40,159 nucleotides of DNA from Bacillota bacterium (GTDB taxonomy: Bacteria; Bacillota; Clostridia; Oscillospirales; Ruminococcaceae): contig JAEYNX010000023.1 of the NCBI GenBank assembly GCA_023412215.1, positions 1 through 40,159 on the forward strand. The letters run 5' to 3'. A program made the translations under genes and the position numbers. The notes below the pieces were generated by a model. It saw nothing but the letters and a program-made list of their open reading frames with translations. It was not told the DNA's origin and did not search any database. This document shows, one piece after another, positions 6,744 to 13,900 of this stretch (position 1 is the first letter of the stretch; each line of letters begins with the position of its first letter).

Positions 6744-9122
6744 ATGAATCTTTCAATGAGATGGTTGCGCGAGTATGTTGATATAGATGCCTCGCCGCGC
6801 GAATTTGCCGAGGCCATGACCATGTCCGGCTCCAAGGTGGAGGGGTACGAGGTTGAGGGCGAAGAGATCAGCAACGTAGTCGTAGGCAAGGTGCTTAAGA
6901 TCGAGCGCCACCCCGACGCCGACAAGCTGGTAGTTTGCAGCGTGGATGTGGGCAAGGGGGAACCCGTGCAGATCGTAACGGGTGCCACCAATGTCACCGA
7001 AGGTTCACTCGTGCCGGTGGCGATGGACGGCTCCACCCTGCCGAACGGGGTGAAGATTAAGAGGGGTAAGCTGCGCGGGGTGGAATCCTGCGGCATGCTC
7101 TGCTCGCTGGGTGAATTAAACCTTACGGTAAACGACTTCCCCTACGCCATAGAGGATGGCATCTTCCTGCTGCAGGAGCCCTGTGAAATCGGGCAGGATA
7201 TCCAGACCGCCATCGGCCTCAACGACGTAAAGGTGGAGTTTGAGATCACCTCCAACCGCCCCAACTGCCTTTCGATAATCGGTCTTGCCCGAGAGGCCGC
7301 GGTAACCTTTGGCAAGCCCCTTGCGCTGCATACACCCGAGGTCAAGGGCAGCGAGGGTGACATCAACAGTATGCTAAAGGTGACAGTAGAGAATACCGAG
7401 CTCTGCCCGCGCTACAGCGCTAGGATTGTCAAGAACGTAAAGATCGCCCCCTCGCCGCGCTGGATGCGCGAGCGCCTGCGCGCCTGCGGCGTGCGTCCCA
7501 TTAACAACCTGGTTGATATCACCAACTACGTGATGCTTGAATACGGCCAGCCCATGCACGCATTTGACTACCGCTTTGTAGCGGGAAACACCATCGTGGT
7601 GCGCAACGCGAAGGCGGAGGAATCCATTACCACCCTCGACGGCGCCGAGCGCAAGCTCTCGCCCGAGATGCTCGTAATCTGCGACAGCGAAAAGCCCGTC
7701 GCGGTGGCAGGCGTGATGGGCGGCGAGTACAGCGGCATCATGGACGACACCAACACCGTGGTGTTTGAGTCGGCGGTATTCAAAGGCGCCTCGGTGCGCA
7801 CCACTGCCAAGAAGCTGGGTATGCGCACCGAGGCCTCCGGCCGGTTTGAAAAGGGGCTAGACCCCCAGAATACCCTGCCCGCTCTGCAGCGCGCCTGCGA
7901 GCTGGTGGAGCTGCTGGGCGTGGGTGAAGTGGTGGGCGGCCTGATCGATGAAGACCGCTCCGACAAGACCCTGCGCAGGCTCGCCCTTGAGCCGCAGTGG
8001 ATCAACCGCTTCCTCGGCATCGAGATTGCCACCGAGGAGATGGTGCAGATTCTTACCGCCCTCAGCTTTGGCTGTGACGGGCAGACGGTCACGGTGCCGA
8101 GCTTCAGAAATGACATCGAGCACAAGGCCGATGTGGCGGAGGAGGTAGCGCGCTTTTACGGCTACAACAACATCCCCACCGCGGCGCTTACAGGTACCGC
8201 GAGCGGCGCTTTCACCGAGGAACAGAAGTTTAGACGCACCTTAAGCGAGCTGTTGCGCGCCTCGGGCTGCAATCAGGTAGAAACCTATTCGTTCATCAGC
8301 CCCAAGTACTACGACAAGATCCGCCTTGAAAGGAATAGCCCCCTGCGCGCCAGCGTTACCATCACCAACCCGCTTGGCGAGGATACCAGCGTGATGCGCA
8401 CCACCATGCTGCCCAGTATGCTGGAGGTGCTCGCGCGCAACTACAATAACCGCAACCCCGCCGCCTCACTGTTTGAGATGGGGACGGTTTACCTGAAAAA
8501 CAGCGACGACACCAAGCTGCCGCAGGAGAACAATGTGCTCTGCATAGGCATGTACGGCGAGGGTGCCGATTACTTCGCCCTCAAGGGGATTATCGAGGCC
8601 GTGGCGCTTGCCGTCGGCATCGAGGAGCTGGATTTCGAGGCGGTAAGCGACCACCCCACCTTCCACCCCGGGCGCTGCGCGCGGGTAGTTGTGGGGGATG
8701 CGACACTCGGGATTCTTGGCGAAGTGCACCCGCTTGCGCTTGAAAACTACGGCGTGGAGACCCGCACCTATCTCGCAACCTTGGATGTAAACACCCTGTT
8801 TAGCGCGAGATGTGCCTTAAAGACCTATGTACAGCTGCCCAAATACCCCGCCACCACGCGCGATATCGCGCTGTTGTGCGACGAGGCGCTGCCCGTGCTG
8901 ACCCTCGAGAAGGCGATTAAAAAGGCGGCGGGCAGGATTCTGGAGCGCATCGAGCTGTTTGACGTATACAGGGGCAAGCAGATTGAGGACGGCAAAAAGA
9001 GCATCGCCTTTAACCTTGTGCTGCGCTCGGGCGAGGGCACGCTCACCGACGAGCAGACCGACGCCGCCATGAAGCGCATCCTCAAGGCCATGCAGGAGCT
9101 GGGTGCCGCCCTTCGCGTATAG
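6744..9122 (+). CDS. pheT: Phenylalanine-tRNA ligase beta subunit
   Basis: The 792-residue partner of PheS has the full bacterial domain set. The EMAP-II-like tRNA-binding domain (about 40-150) contains VVVGKVLKIERHPDADKLVV. The B3/B4 editing domain contains EITSNRPNCLSIIGLAREAA and NLVDITNYVMLEYGQPMHAFD. These are followed by B5, the inactive synthetase-like core, and a C-terminal FDX-ACB domain (KYPATTRDIALL to the end). GGAAAGGA lies upstream of the ATG. It is co-transcribed with pheS under T-box control and ends at the terminator at 9175-9211. Confidence 0.98.
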   Translation: MNLSMRWLREYVDIDASPREFAEAMTMSGSKVEGYEVEGEEISNVVVGKVLKIERHPDADKLVVCSVDVGKGEPVQIVTGATNVTEGSLVPVAMDGSTLPNGVKIKRGKLRGVESCGMLCSLGELNLTVNDFPYAIEDGIFLLQEPCEIGQDIQTAIGLNDVKVEFEITSNRPNCLSIIGLAREAAVTFGKPLALHTPEVKGSEGDINSMLKVTVENTELCPRYSARIVKNVKIAPSPRWMRERLRACGVRPINNLVDITNYVMLEYGQPMHAFDYRFVAGNTIVVRNAKAEESITTLDGAERKLSPEMLVICDSEKPVAVAGVMGGEYSGIMDDTNTVVFESAVFKGASVRTTAKKLGMRTEASGRFEKGLDPQNTLPALQRACELVELLGVGEVVGGLIDEDRSDKTLRRLALEPQWINRFLGIEIATEEMVQILTALSFGCDGQTVTVPSFRNDIEHKADVAEEVARFYGYNNIPTAALTGTASGAFTEEQKFRRTLSELLRASGCNQVETYSFISPKYYDKIRLERNSPLRASVTITNPLGEDTSVMRTTMLPSMLEVLARNYNNRNPAASLFEMGTVYLKNSDDTKLPQENNVLCIGMYGEGADYFALKGIIEAVALAVGIEELDFEAVSDHPTFHPGRCARVVVGDATLGILGEVHPLALENYGVETRTYLATLDVNTLFSARCALKTYVQLPKYPATTRDIALLCDEALPVLTLEKAIKKAAGRILERIELFDVYRGKQIEDGKKSIAFNLVLRSGEGTLTDEQTDAAMKRILKAMQELGAALRV

Positions 9123-9174
9123 AATTATCATTGTAAGGTTTAGTCGCCACATATCGCTTAAGCCTGTATAGGGG

Positions 9175-9211
9175 AGAGGGGCAGCATCCAATTCGGCTGT
9201 CCCTCTTTTTT
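9175..9211 (+). terminator. Terminator of pheST
   Basis: An 11-bp stem (9175-9185 with 9196-9206, one G-U pair) with a 10-nt loop is followed by six T's. Confidence 0.9.
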
Positions 9212-9287
9212 CGTTGCCGGTACCGCAACTCAAAAGTCATCGGTAATCGATTTCATAGAATGTTAATAATTTCGCGTACCTGTAATA

Positions 9288-9316
9288 TTGATATATTTTA
9301 CGATTTGGTGTATGCT
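9288..9316 (+). promoter_or_regulatory. SigA promoter of the IreB gene
   Basis: TTGATA (9288-9293), 17-nt spacer, TATGCT (9311-9316). The leader is about 120 nt and contains a small CCAG/CTGG hairpin near 9354. Confidence 0.75.
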
Positions 9317-9441
9317 AGAGGTAGTAAATAATGACTATAAGGCGAATAAACAACCAGTGGTAAAGCTGGTTTTCACACAGACCCAGTCATTGTTAAACCG
9401 ATTGGTCATAGCTTTCGTTTTCTCGGGGGGAGGTTTTCTGT

Positions 9442-9687
9442 ATGAATGAACCTACGATTTCCTTTTCAATTCATGACGACAAACAGGTTGAAATGAAGAA
9501 AACCCTCACAACTGTATATGAGGCGTTAAGGCAGAAGGGCTATAACCCCATCAACCAGATTGTGGGGTATATTCTGTCGGAGGACCCTACTTATATTACT
9601 ACACACAACAATGCCCGCAGCCTGATTCGGCGGATAGACAGGGATGAGCTGTTGCAGGCTCTGGTAAAGTCGTATCTCGACGAGTAA
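9442..9687 (+). CDS. ireB: IreB family regulatory phosphoprotein (UPF0297)
   Basis: The 81-residue protein matches the IreB/YrzL family: LTTVYEALRQKGYNPINQIVGYILSEDPTYIT, then NARSLIRRIDRDELLQALVKSYL. In Enterococcus faecalis, IreB is a substrate of the PASTA kinase IreK and restrains cephalosporin resistance; this is family knowledge, not visible here. A GGGGGAGG SD precedes the ATG. In many Firmicutes it sits between alaS and ruvX, but here it has its own promoter and terminator with neither neighbour in the window. Confidence 0.93.
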   Translation: MNEPTISFSIHDDKQVEMKKTLTTVYEALRQKGYNPINQIVGYILSEDPTYITTHNNARSLIRRIDRDELLQALVKSYLDE

Positions 9688-9711
9688 CGTGTCTAGAGCT
9701 TAAAAAGTAGG

Positions 9712-9748
9712 AAGCGGTCTGCCGGAGATTCCAACAGGCCGCTTTTTC
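9712..9748 (+). terminator. Terminator of ireB
   Basis: A 9-bp stem AGCGGTCTG/CAGGCCGCT (9713-9721 with 9735-9743) is followed by TTTTTCTT. Confidence 0.88.
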
Positions 9749-9890
9749 TTATATTATTATCTTTCTTGCTAAAGTGTTTATTCCCCAAAGTCGCAGGCCA
9801 ATACTATTCAGTGGCACCAAGAACGGAGGGTATATTGTAAAGGCAATCACCTTTTCAGATATATAAAGGGATTAAAAGGAGGACTTTTCT

Positions 9891-10202
9891 ATGTCAGAGA
9901 AAAAACAGGCACCTGTGAAGAGGGAAAAACCCCTTATGTACCGGGGCAGGCCGCTCATCCGCAGCGGCGACACCATCTATTACGGCACGCCGAGTGAAAA
10001 GTATATGGTAAGGCTTGAGGTATTGGAGAAGAAAGAACAAGAGGGTATCGAGGTTGCCAGCAGGGTAACGGTAAACCTGATCAGCATTGAGAACAACGGG
10101 CAGCGCACCATCAAGCGCGGCGAAAAAAGTGGCGTGTTCGACGCCTTGGATATCGGCGGCATCTGGCTGGAGCGAACCCTTTCCGAACAAAAGAACAAGT
10201 AA
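9891..10202 (+). CDS. Conserved small protein of unknown function
   Basis: The 103-residue cytosolic protein opens with a charged stretch and then MYRGRPLIRSGDTIYYG. Its C-terminal half is KRGEKSGVFDALDIGGIWLERTLSEQ. Similar small proteins seem familiar from Clostridia, but I know no name or function. A strong AAAGGAGG SD lies about 9 nt before the ATG. There is no signal peptide or membrane segment. It has an independent terminator downstream, and its base composition is like the GC-rich genes to the left, not the AT-rich island to the right. Confidence 0.75.
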   Translation: MSEKKQAPVKREKPLMYRGRPLIRSGDTIYYGTPSEKYMVRLEVLEKKEQEGIEVASRVTVNLISIENNGQRTIKRGEKSGVFDALDIGGIWLERTLSEQKNK

Positions 10203-10218
10203 AGTTAAAAACCTTTTC

Positions 10219-10253
10219 AGCAGCAGGCAGCTTTGTCTGCTGCTTTGTTTTTA
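10219..10253 (+). terminator. Terminator after the conserved small gene
   Basis: An 11-bp stem AGCAGCAGGCA/TGTCTGCTGCT (10219-10229 with 10234-10244, one G-U pair) with a 4-nt loop is followed by TTGTTTTT. It marks the left edge of the AT-rich island. Confidence 0.9.
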
Positions 10254-10384
10254 AGCTTTTATTACATTAGAAAGATGGCAAGTTAATATGTTTAGGGATT
10301 GATATGCATATGACAAATCAGAGGTATATTACTCGGAATGTATGCCCTTGTATAAAAATATGATAGTATTTTTATAATTGAAGG

Positions 10385-10412
10385 TTTACAAACGCCGTAT
10401 TTATTTCTCTTT
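10385..10412 (+). promoter_or_regulatory. Putative TcdR/BotR/UviA-type promoter of the lectin-CHAP gene
   Basis: TTTACA (10385-10390), 16-nt spacer, CTCTTT (10407-10412). This matches the promoter class (TTTACA, then CTYTTT) described for the clostridial toxin and bacteriocin sigma factors TcdR, BotR, TetR and UviA. It is about 110 nt before the start codon. A broken sigma gene of that kind lies just downstream on the other strand with a near-identical promoter. Apart from this, 10254-10522 is AT-rich with no clear coding content. Confidence 0.6.
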
Positions 10413-10522
10413 TATTTTATGAAACCCAAACAGCAATGCACCGTATATTTACCGCCTACCGCGGAGGGTGGAAATGAAACAGCGCGCTGTGAGGATTAAA
10501 TAAAATTTAAGGAGAAATAGAA

Positions 10523-11404
10523 ATGTCACTAGTAACTGGAAAATTTTACAAGATCCGAAATTCAACAACAGGAAAGATGCTTAACGTCTATAGTAGCGGT
10601 AACCCAAGTAATGGTACCAATGTAGTGTTGTATACTGACGATGGTAGCGCAGAACAGAAATGGAAGATTCTAAGCACATCAGGCGGATATAAATTGCAGT
10701 GCCAAGATGGTACGAAGGTTCTTGATCGGTATACCGTATCCGGAAGTAGCTTAAATAACGCAGATGTTTGGGACAATACTACTGGAGACAATGCTGCGCA
10801 GATTGTTCAGTTCTATGAGGCTATTTCGGGCTCTGGTACTGATCTGTATAGAATTAAACTTGTAAGCAATGGATATTACTTATCTTCATATGGTTCTTCG
10901 AATGGTACAGGCTCTGGTAAAAGTACTACCTCAGTTGGTAACGTATTTTGGAAATCCACTTCTGGACAGCAGAATATTTGGCAATTTATTGATTTAGATG
11001 GGGGTTCTGGCGGTCAAGGAAACGGTACTTTAACTGAAGGGGTAAGACCAACAACTTTAAATTATAATGGTGGCTGCTATACAAGTTTTAGTGCAGGGCA
11101 ATGTACTTGGCATGCACATGGTAGAGCAAAAGAGGTAAAAGGAAAAACCATTACCTTTTCTCAATCTTCTGGATTAAACGCAGCTAGATGGTGGGATTAT
11201 GTTACAAATTGTACGGGCACTCAAACCGCAACATCTAACTCCATTGCAGTTTGGGACGATGGTGACACTGGTCATGTTGCATATGTTGAAAAAGTTTCCG
11301 GTGACAATGTTTATATCACGGAAGCTAATTGGCCCACAGTTAATGATACCCCTGATGCTGAAGATGGAAAAGTAAAGATATTATATACGGATCTTTCAAT
11401 ATAA
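10523..11404 (+). CDS. Ricin-type lectin + CHAP amidase protein, AT-rich, probably shortened at the C-terminus
   Basis: The 293-residue protein has two domains. Residues about 3-156 form a ricin-type beta-trefoil lectin (GKFYKIRNSTTGKMLNVYSS, QKWKI and NIWQFI repeats). Residues about 170-285 form a CHAP cysteine amidase/peptidase, with Cys194 in AGQCTWHAHGRA, His251 in TGHVAYVE and Asn269 in ITEANW. CHAP domains cut peptidoglycan cross-links or stem peptides; the lectin probably binds glycans. No signal peptide is visible, so release would need lysis, a holin or another route. The usual final CHAP strands (a G-[YF]-[IV]-Y-like end) are missing: the protein stops at KVKILYTDLSI. AAGGAG lies 8 nt before the ATG. 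Base use is far more AT-rich than its neighbours, suggesting transfer. Confidence 0.85.
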   Translation: MSLVTGKFYKIRNSTTGKMLNVYSSGNPSNGTNVVLYTDDGSAEQKWKILSTSGGYKLQCQDGTKVLDRYTVSGSSLNNADVWDNTTGDNAAQIVQFYEAISGSGTDLYRIKLVSNGYYLSSYGSSNGTGSGKSTTSVGNVFWKSTSGQQNIWQFIDLDGGSGGQGNGTLTEGVRPTTLNYNGGCYTSFSAGQCTWHAHGRAKEVKGKTITFSQSSGLNAARWWDYVTNCTGTQTATSNSIAVWDDGDTGHVAYVEKVSGDNVYITEANWPTVNDTPDAEDGKVKILYTDLSI

Positions 11405-11625
11405 GATAGTATATACTTGTTTCCTTTATTACAAATTTTGTTTACGTCAAAGTCCAAAATAATATTTATAAAATCTAATTGTAAGTCATAAAATGCATCA
11501 TCATAGCTAAGTAAAAATGCATATTTTTTAGTTAATGGTATAAATTTTTGAATAATACTTTCGAGTACTTGTACATTACCGTTATGTGCCAATTCGATTT
11601 CGTCAAATAAAGAAACATCAGTCAA
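11311..11625 (-). pseudogene. Truncated sigma factor gene, TcdR/BotR/UviA-like (region 2 only)
   Basis: From a TTG at 11625 the product reads MTDVSLFDEIELAHNGNVQV, then IIQKFIPLTKKYAFLLSYDD, then DLQLDFINIILDFDVNKICN, and ends its recognisable part at YILSYIERSVYN (near 11380). This resembles region 2 of the small clostridial sigma factors that control toxins and bacteriocins, which are about 180 residues. Region 4 (-35 recognition) is absent; the last 22 codons are simply antisense to the CHAP gene. ATG 11637 is an alternative start. The gene is AT-rich like its neighbour and has its own TTTACA-type promoter, as expected for autoregulation. The family call is from pattern memory. Confidence 0.55.
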
Positions 11626-11649
11626 ACTAATCACCATCCTTATGATGGT

Positions 11650-11677
11650 ATAGAGAAAAAATGTTTTAAAATGTAAA
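11650..11677 (-). promoter_or_regulatory. Putative autoregulatory promoter of the broken sigma gene
   Basis: Reading leftward: TTTACA (11677-11672), 16-nt spacer, CTCTAT (11655-11650). The -35 is identical and the spacer equal to the promoter at 10385-10412, with one mismatch in the -10. The predicted transcript start is near 11643, just before the gene. Confidence 0.5.
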
Positions 11678-11748
11678 CGAAAATGCAAAATTTTTTAATT
11701 TTAGTATTACTATGTAAGTTATCAAGTGGATTTTTATAAAAAAATATC

Positions 11749-11787
11749 CCTTTAGTACTATCCTAATAACCAGCAAAGTACTAAAGG
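11749..11787. repeat. 11-bp inverted repeat in AT-rich spacer
   Basis: CCTTTAGTACT (11749-11759) and AGTACTAAAGG (11777-11787) are separated by 17 nt. There is no T-tract on the plus strand, and on the minus strand it is followed by ATATTTTTTTATA, so a weak leftward terminator is possible. Confidence 0.5.
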
Positions 11788-11796
11788 AAATTGATT

Positions 11797-11826
11797 TTAA
11801 AAAGAGCCGTCATTCTGACAGCTCTT
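11797..11826 (-). terminator. Leftward terminator
   Basis: AAGAGC (11802-11807) pairs with GCTCTT (11821-11826), with an inner GTCA/TGAC stem. Reading leftward it is followed by TTTTTAAAATC. It terminates whatever reads leftward from the thioredoxin side. Confidence 0.7.
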
Positions 11827-11845
11827 ATAAAAGATTTTTCAAAAG

Positions 11846-12018
11846 TATTATTCCACCTCGCCGATGTTCACCGGCTAAAACAGCCTGTCTCTTTAAAATA
11901 CGGGCCATGCATCAAGTTGAAGAGGTCTGTACGGCAGCATAACTAAGGATCCTATATTGGTGGACGAGGAGGTAATGCCGATGTTGGTAAAGGTGGCAAG
12001 GGTCGGAGTTATCAAAGC
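11846..12018 (-). pseudogene. Decayed leftward coding remnant (weak)
   Basis: Reading leftward from 12018 there is a stop-free run without a start codon, including the peptide TFTNIGITSSSTNIGSLVML and ending PYRPLQLDAWPVF at a stop (11893-11895). A second short run PVNIGEVE and stop (11846-11874) lies in another reading frame just before the terminator. The repeated TNIG/VNIG motif and position look like the disabled C-terminal end of a structural protein gene, but nothing intact is present. The rest of 12019-12122 shows nothing recognisable. Confidence 0.25.
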
Positions 12019-12122
12019 TTACATAGACATCTGCTCTGGGATACGCATACTACCGCGCCACAGAATTTTTATCGTCTTTATCGTAATTTGTTCGTTATAG
12101 TACACCAGGTGTGGCTCGGTTA

Positions 12123-12437
12123 CTAGAGCCCGCAGAGGGCGAGATAATCCTCTTTTGCGCGCAGCCCTACCAGACGGCCCGCCTCGGCGCCGTTTTGTAT
12201 GTACACCACGGTGGGGATGCTTACCACGCCGTACTGCTCGGCAAGCTCCAGCTGCTCGTCGGCATCCACCTTGCCCACCACCACCTTGCCCGCGAGCTCT
12301 TCCGCAAGCTCGTCAAGGATGGGCGCAAGGGTGCGGCAGGGCGGGCACCACGCCGCCCAGAAGTCGACCAGCAGCGGCAGATCAGCACCTTCCACCTGCT
12401 CGTAGAATTGCCTGTTTGAAAGATGCAAAGCCGCCAT
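12123..12437 (-). CDS. trxA: Thioredoxin-like protein with WCPPC active site
   Basis: The 104-residue single-domain thioredoxin has the fold landmarks LLVDFWAAWCPPCRTLAPILDELA (redox Cys pair at about residues 31-34) and VGKVDADEQLELAEQYGVVSIPTVV, with the cis-Pro in SIPT. The active site is WCPPC instead of the usual WCGPC. The middle residue pair sets redox potential in this family, so it may be tuned differently. ATG 12437 is chosen because GGGAGGAG lies 9 nt upstream; the TTG at 12443 is too close to it. It lies 71 nt downstream of pyrB and may share its transcript. It has no signal peptide and is cytosolic. Confidence 0.93.
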   Translation of the reverse strand: MAALHLSNRQFYEQVEGADLPLLVDFWAAWCPPCRTLAPILDELAEELAGKVVVGKVDADEQLELAEQYGVVSIPTVVYIQNGAEAGRLVGLRAKEDYLALCGL

Positions 12438-12508
12438 CGCCAACCGCTCCTCCCGGTCTATTTATTTTTTATACTAAATTACATTTGGAAAGAGATAAGT
12501 CTCTCTTA

Positions 12509-13579
12509 TTATATTAAGATACGCTGGCTGCAGTATTCACATTCCAGCATGTCACCGTTTCCTTTATAAAGGTGCGGCAGATATTTTTCGGTGTGGGTGA
12601 TGCAGTTTAGGTTTAGGCAGCGAAACCCGCCCAAATGCGGCTCAGGTACCGGCGCGGGGGGCAGTGAGCCGTCAAACAGCATAAGGATCAGCGCCATGCG
12701 TGCGTAAATGCCGTAGGCCGCCTGCTTAAAGTAGATGGCGCGGGGGTCGGTGTCCACCTCGTCGGCAATCTCGTCCACGCGCGGCAGCGGGTGCATGATC
12801 TTCATATCAAGCTTTGCCTTCTCAAGCTTCTGCACATCAAGGGTGTAGATGCTGTTTTGGCGGTAGTACTCCTCTTCGGAAGAAAAGCGCTCCTTCTGAA
12901 TGCGCGTCATGTAGAGTACATCCAGCCCGCCGATGGCCTCGTCAAGGCTGTAAACCTCCTCAAATGGGCAGCCGTTGGCCTGCAGGATATCGCGGATGTA
13001 GGAGGGGATGCGCAGCTCCTCGGTAGAGATGAGCACGAAGCGGTTGCCTTTAAACTTCACCATGGCCTTGAGCAGCGAGTGAACGGTACGCCCGTTTTTA
13101 AGGTCGCCGCACAGGCCGATGGTAAGGTTGGTGAGCCGGCCTTTTTCCTGCTTTAAGGTCACAAGATCGGTGAGGGTTTGGGTGGGATGCAGGTGCCCGC
13201 CGTCGCCCGCGTTGATAACCGGGCAGCTTGCATAAATCGAGGCCGCCTTCGCGCTGCCCTCAAACGGGTGGCGTATTACCAATATGTCAGCGTAGCCGCT
13301 CATGATCTTTACGGTATCCTTTAGGCTTTCACCCTTCGCCACCGAGGAGTTTTGCGGGTTATCAAACCCGATTACCTCGCCGCCCAGCCGCAGCATGGCG
13401 GTTTGAAACGACATCTGTGTGCGGGTGGAAGGCTCGTAAAACAGCGTAGCCATAATCTTGCCCGACAGCCTGCCGAAATAGTCGTTTGGGGTCTTGCTGA
13501 TATCCCCCGCAAGGGCGATAAGCTTCTCCCACTGGGCAACATGCAGGTCGTCAAGGTCTATCAGGTGCGGCAGATTCAT
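12509..13579 (-). CDS. pyrB: Aspartate carbamoyltransferase catalytic chain fused to a PyrI-type zinc ribbon
   Basis: PyrB joins carbamoyl phosphate and aspartate in pyrimidine synthesis. The catalytic part (residues about 1-302 of 356) shows FYEPSTRTQMSF (carbamoyl-phosphate loop), HPTQTLTDL and MHPLPRVDEIADEVD. After a Pro-rich linker comes a short tail with Cys321-x4-Cys326 (CLNLNC), ITHTEKY, and Cys347-x2-Cys350 (CEYC). These spacings and the NCITHTE motif match the zinc domain of the regulatory chain PyrI (CPNSNC, ISHAE, CKYC in E. coli). The nucleotide-binding part of PyrI is absent. ATG 13579 with AAAGGAGA 10 nt upstream is preferred over ATG 13603. No other pyrimidine gene lies in the window. 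Confidence 0.96.
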   Translation of the reverse strand: MNLPHLIDLDDLHVAQWEKLIALAGDISKTPNDYFGRLSGKIMATLFYEPSTRTQMSFQTAMLRLGGEVIGFDNPQNSSVAKGESLKDTVKIMSGYADILVIRHPFEGSAKAASIYASCPVINAGDGGHLHPTQTLTDLVTLKQEKGRLTNLTIGLCGDLKNGRTVHSLLKAMVKFKGNRFVLISTEELRIPSYIRDILQANGCPFEEVYSLDEAIGGLDVLYMTRIQKERFSSEEEYYRQNSIYTLDVQKLEKAKLDMKIMHPLPRVDEIADEVDTDPRAIYFKQAAYGIYARMALILMLFDGSLPPAPVPEPHLGGFRCLNLNCITHTEKYLPHLYKGNGDMLECEYCSQRILI

Positions 13580-13634
13580 ATGAAGGCAGTCTCCTTTAAA
13601 CATCCTCGCGCGTTCGGCGTTTTATTTGACTTTA

Positions 13635-13662
13635 ATTGTACCACATCGCCGGGCAAAAGCAA
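13635..13662 (-). promoter_or_regulatory. SigA promoter of pyrB
   Basis: Reading leftward: TTGCTT (13662-13657), 16-nt spacer, TACAAT (13640-13635). It lies about 50 nt before the chosen start, too short a leader for a pyrimidine attenuator. Confidence 0.6.
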
Positions 13663-13724
13663 CTTTTCACTGTAAATTTTGACGGGCGGGAAAAAGAGAC
13701 AATCGCTTTAGCAGGGTAACCCTA

Positions 13725-13753
13725 TTGCGCGGATATGAAAAGACTGCTAGAAT
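13725..13753 (+). promoter_or_regulatory. SigA promoter of the Rrf2 gene, with structured leader
   Basis: TTGCGC (13725-13730), 17-nt spacer, TAGAAT (13748-13753). The 140-nt leader can fold into a long imperfect hairpin: GGAAGC near 13800 pairs with GCTTC near 13852, with inner CGTCA/TGACG. Confidence 0.65.
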
Positions 13754-13900
13754 AGAGAGAGGATTTAGCGTAAACTACACCTTCCACGCCGGGAAAAACG
13801 GAAGCCGTCACGGGCAGCCCTATAGGCGCTTGACGTGCCGCTTCTTTTCCCCGCCACTTGGTGCCCATCACGGGCGTGGGGTTTATAGGAGAGATGCGGC

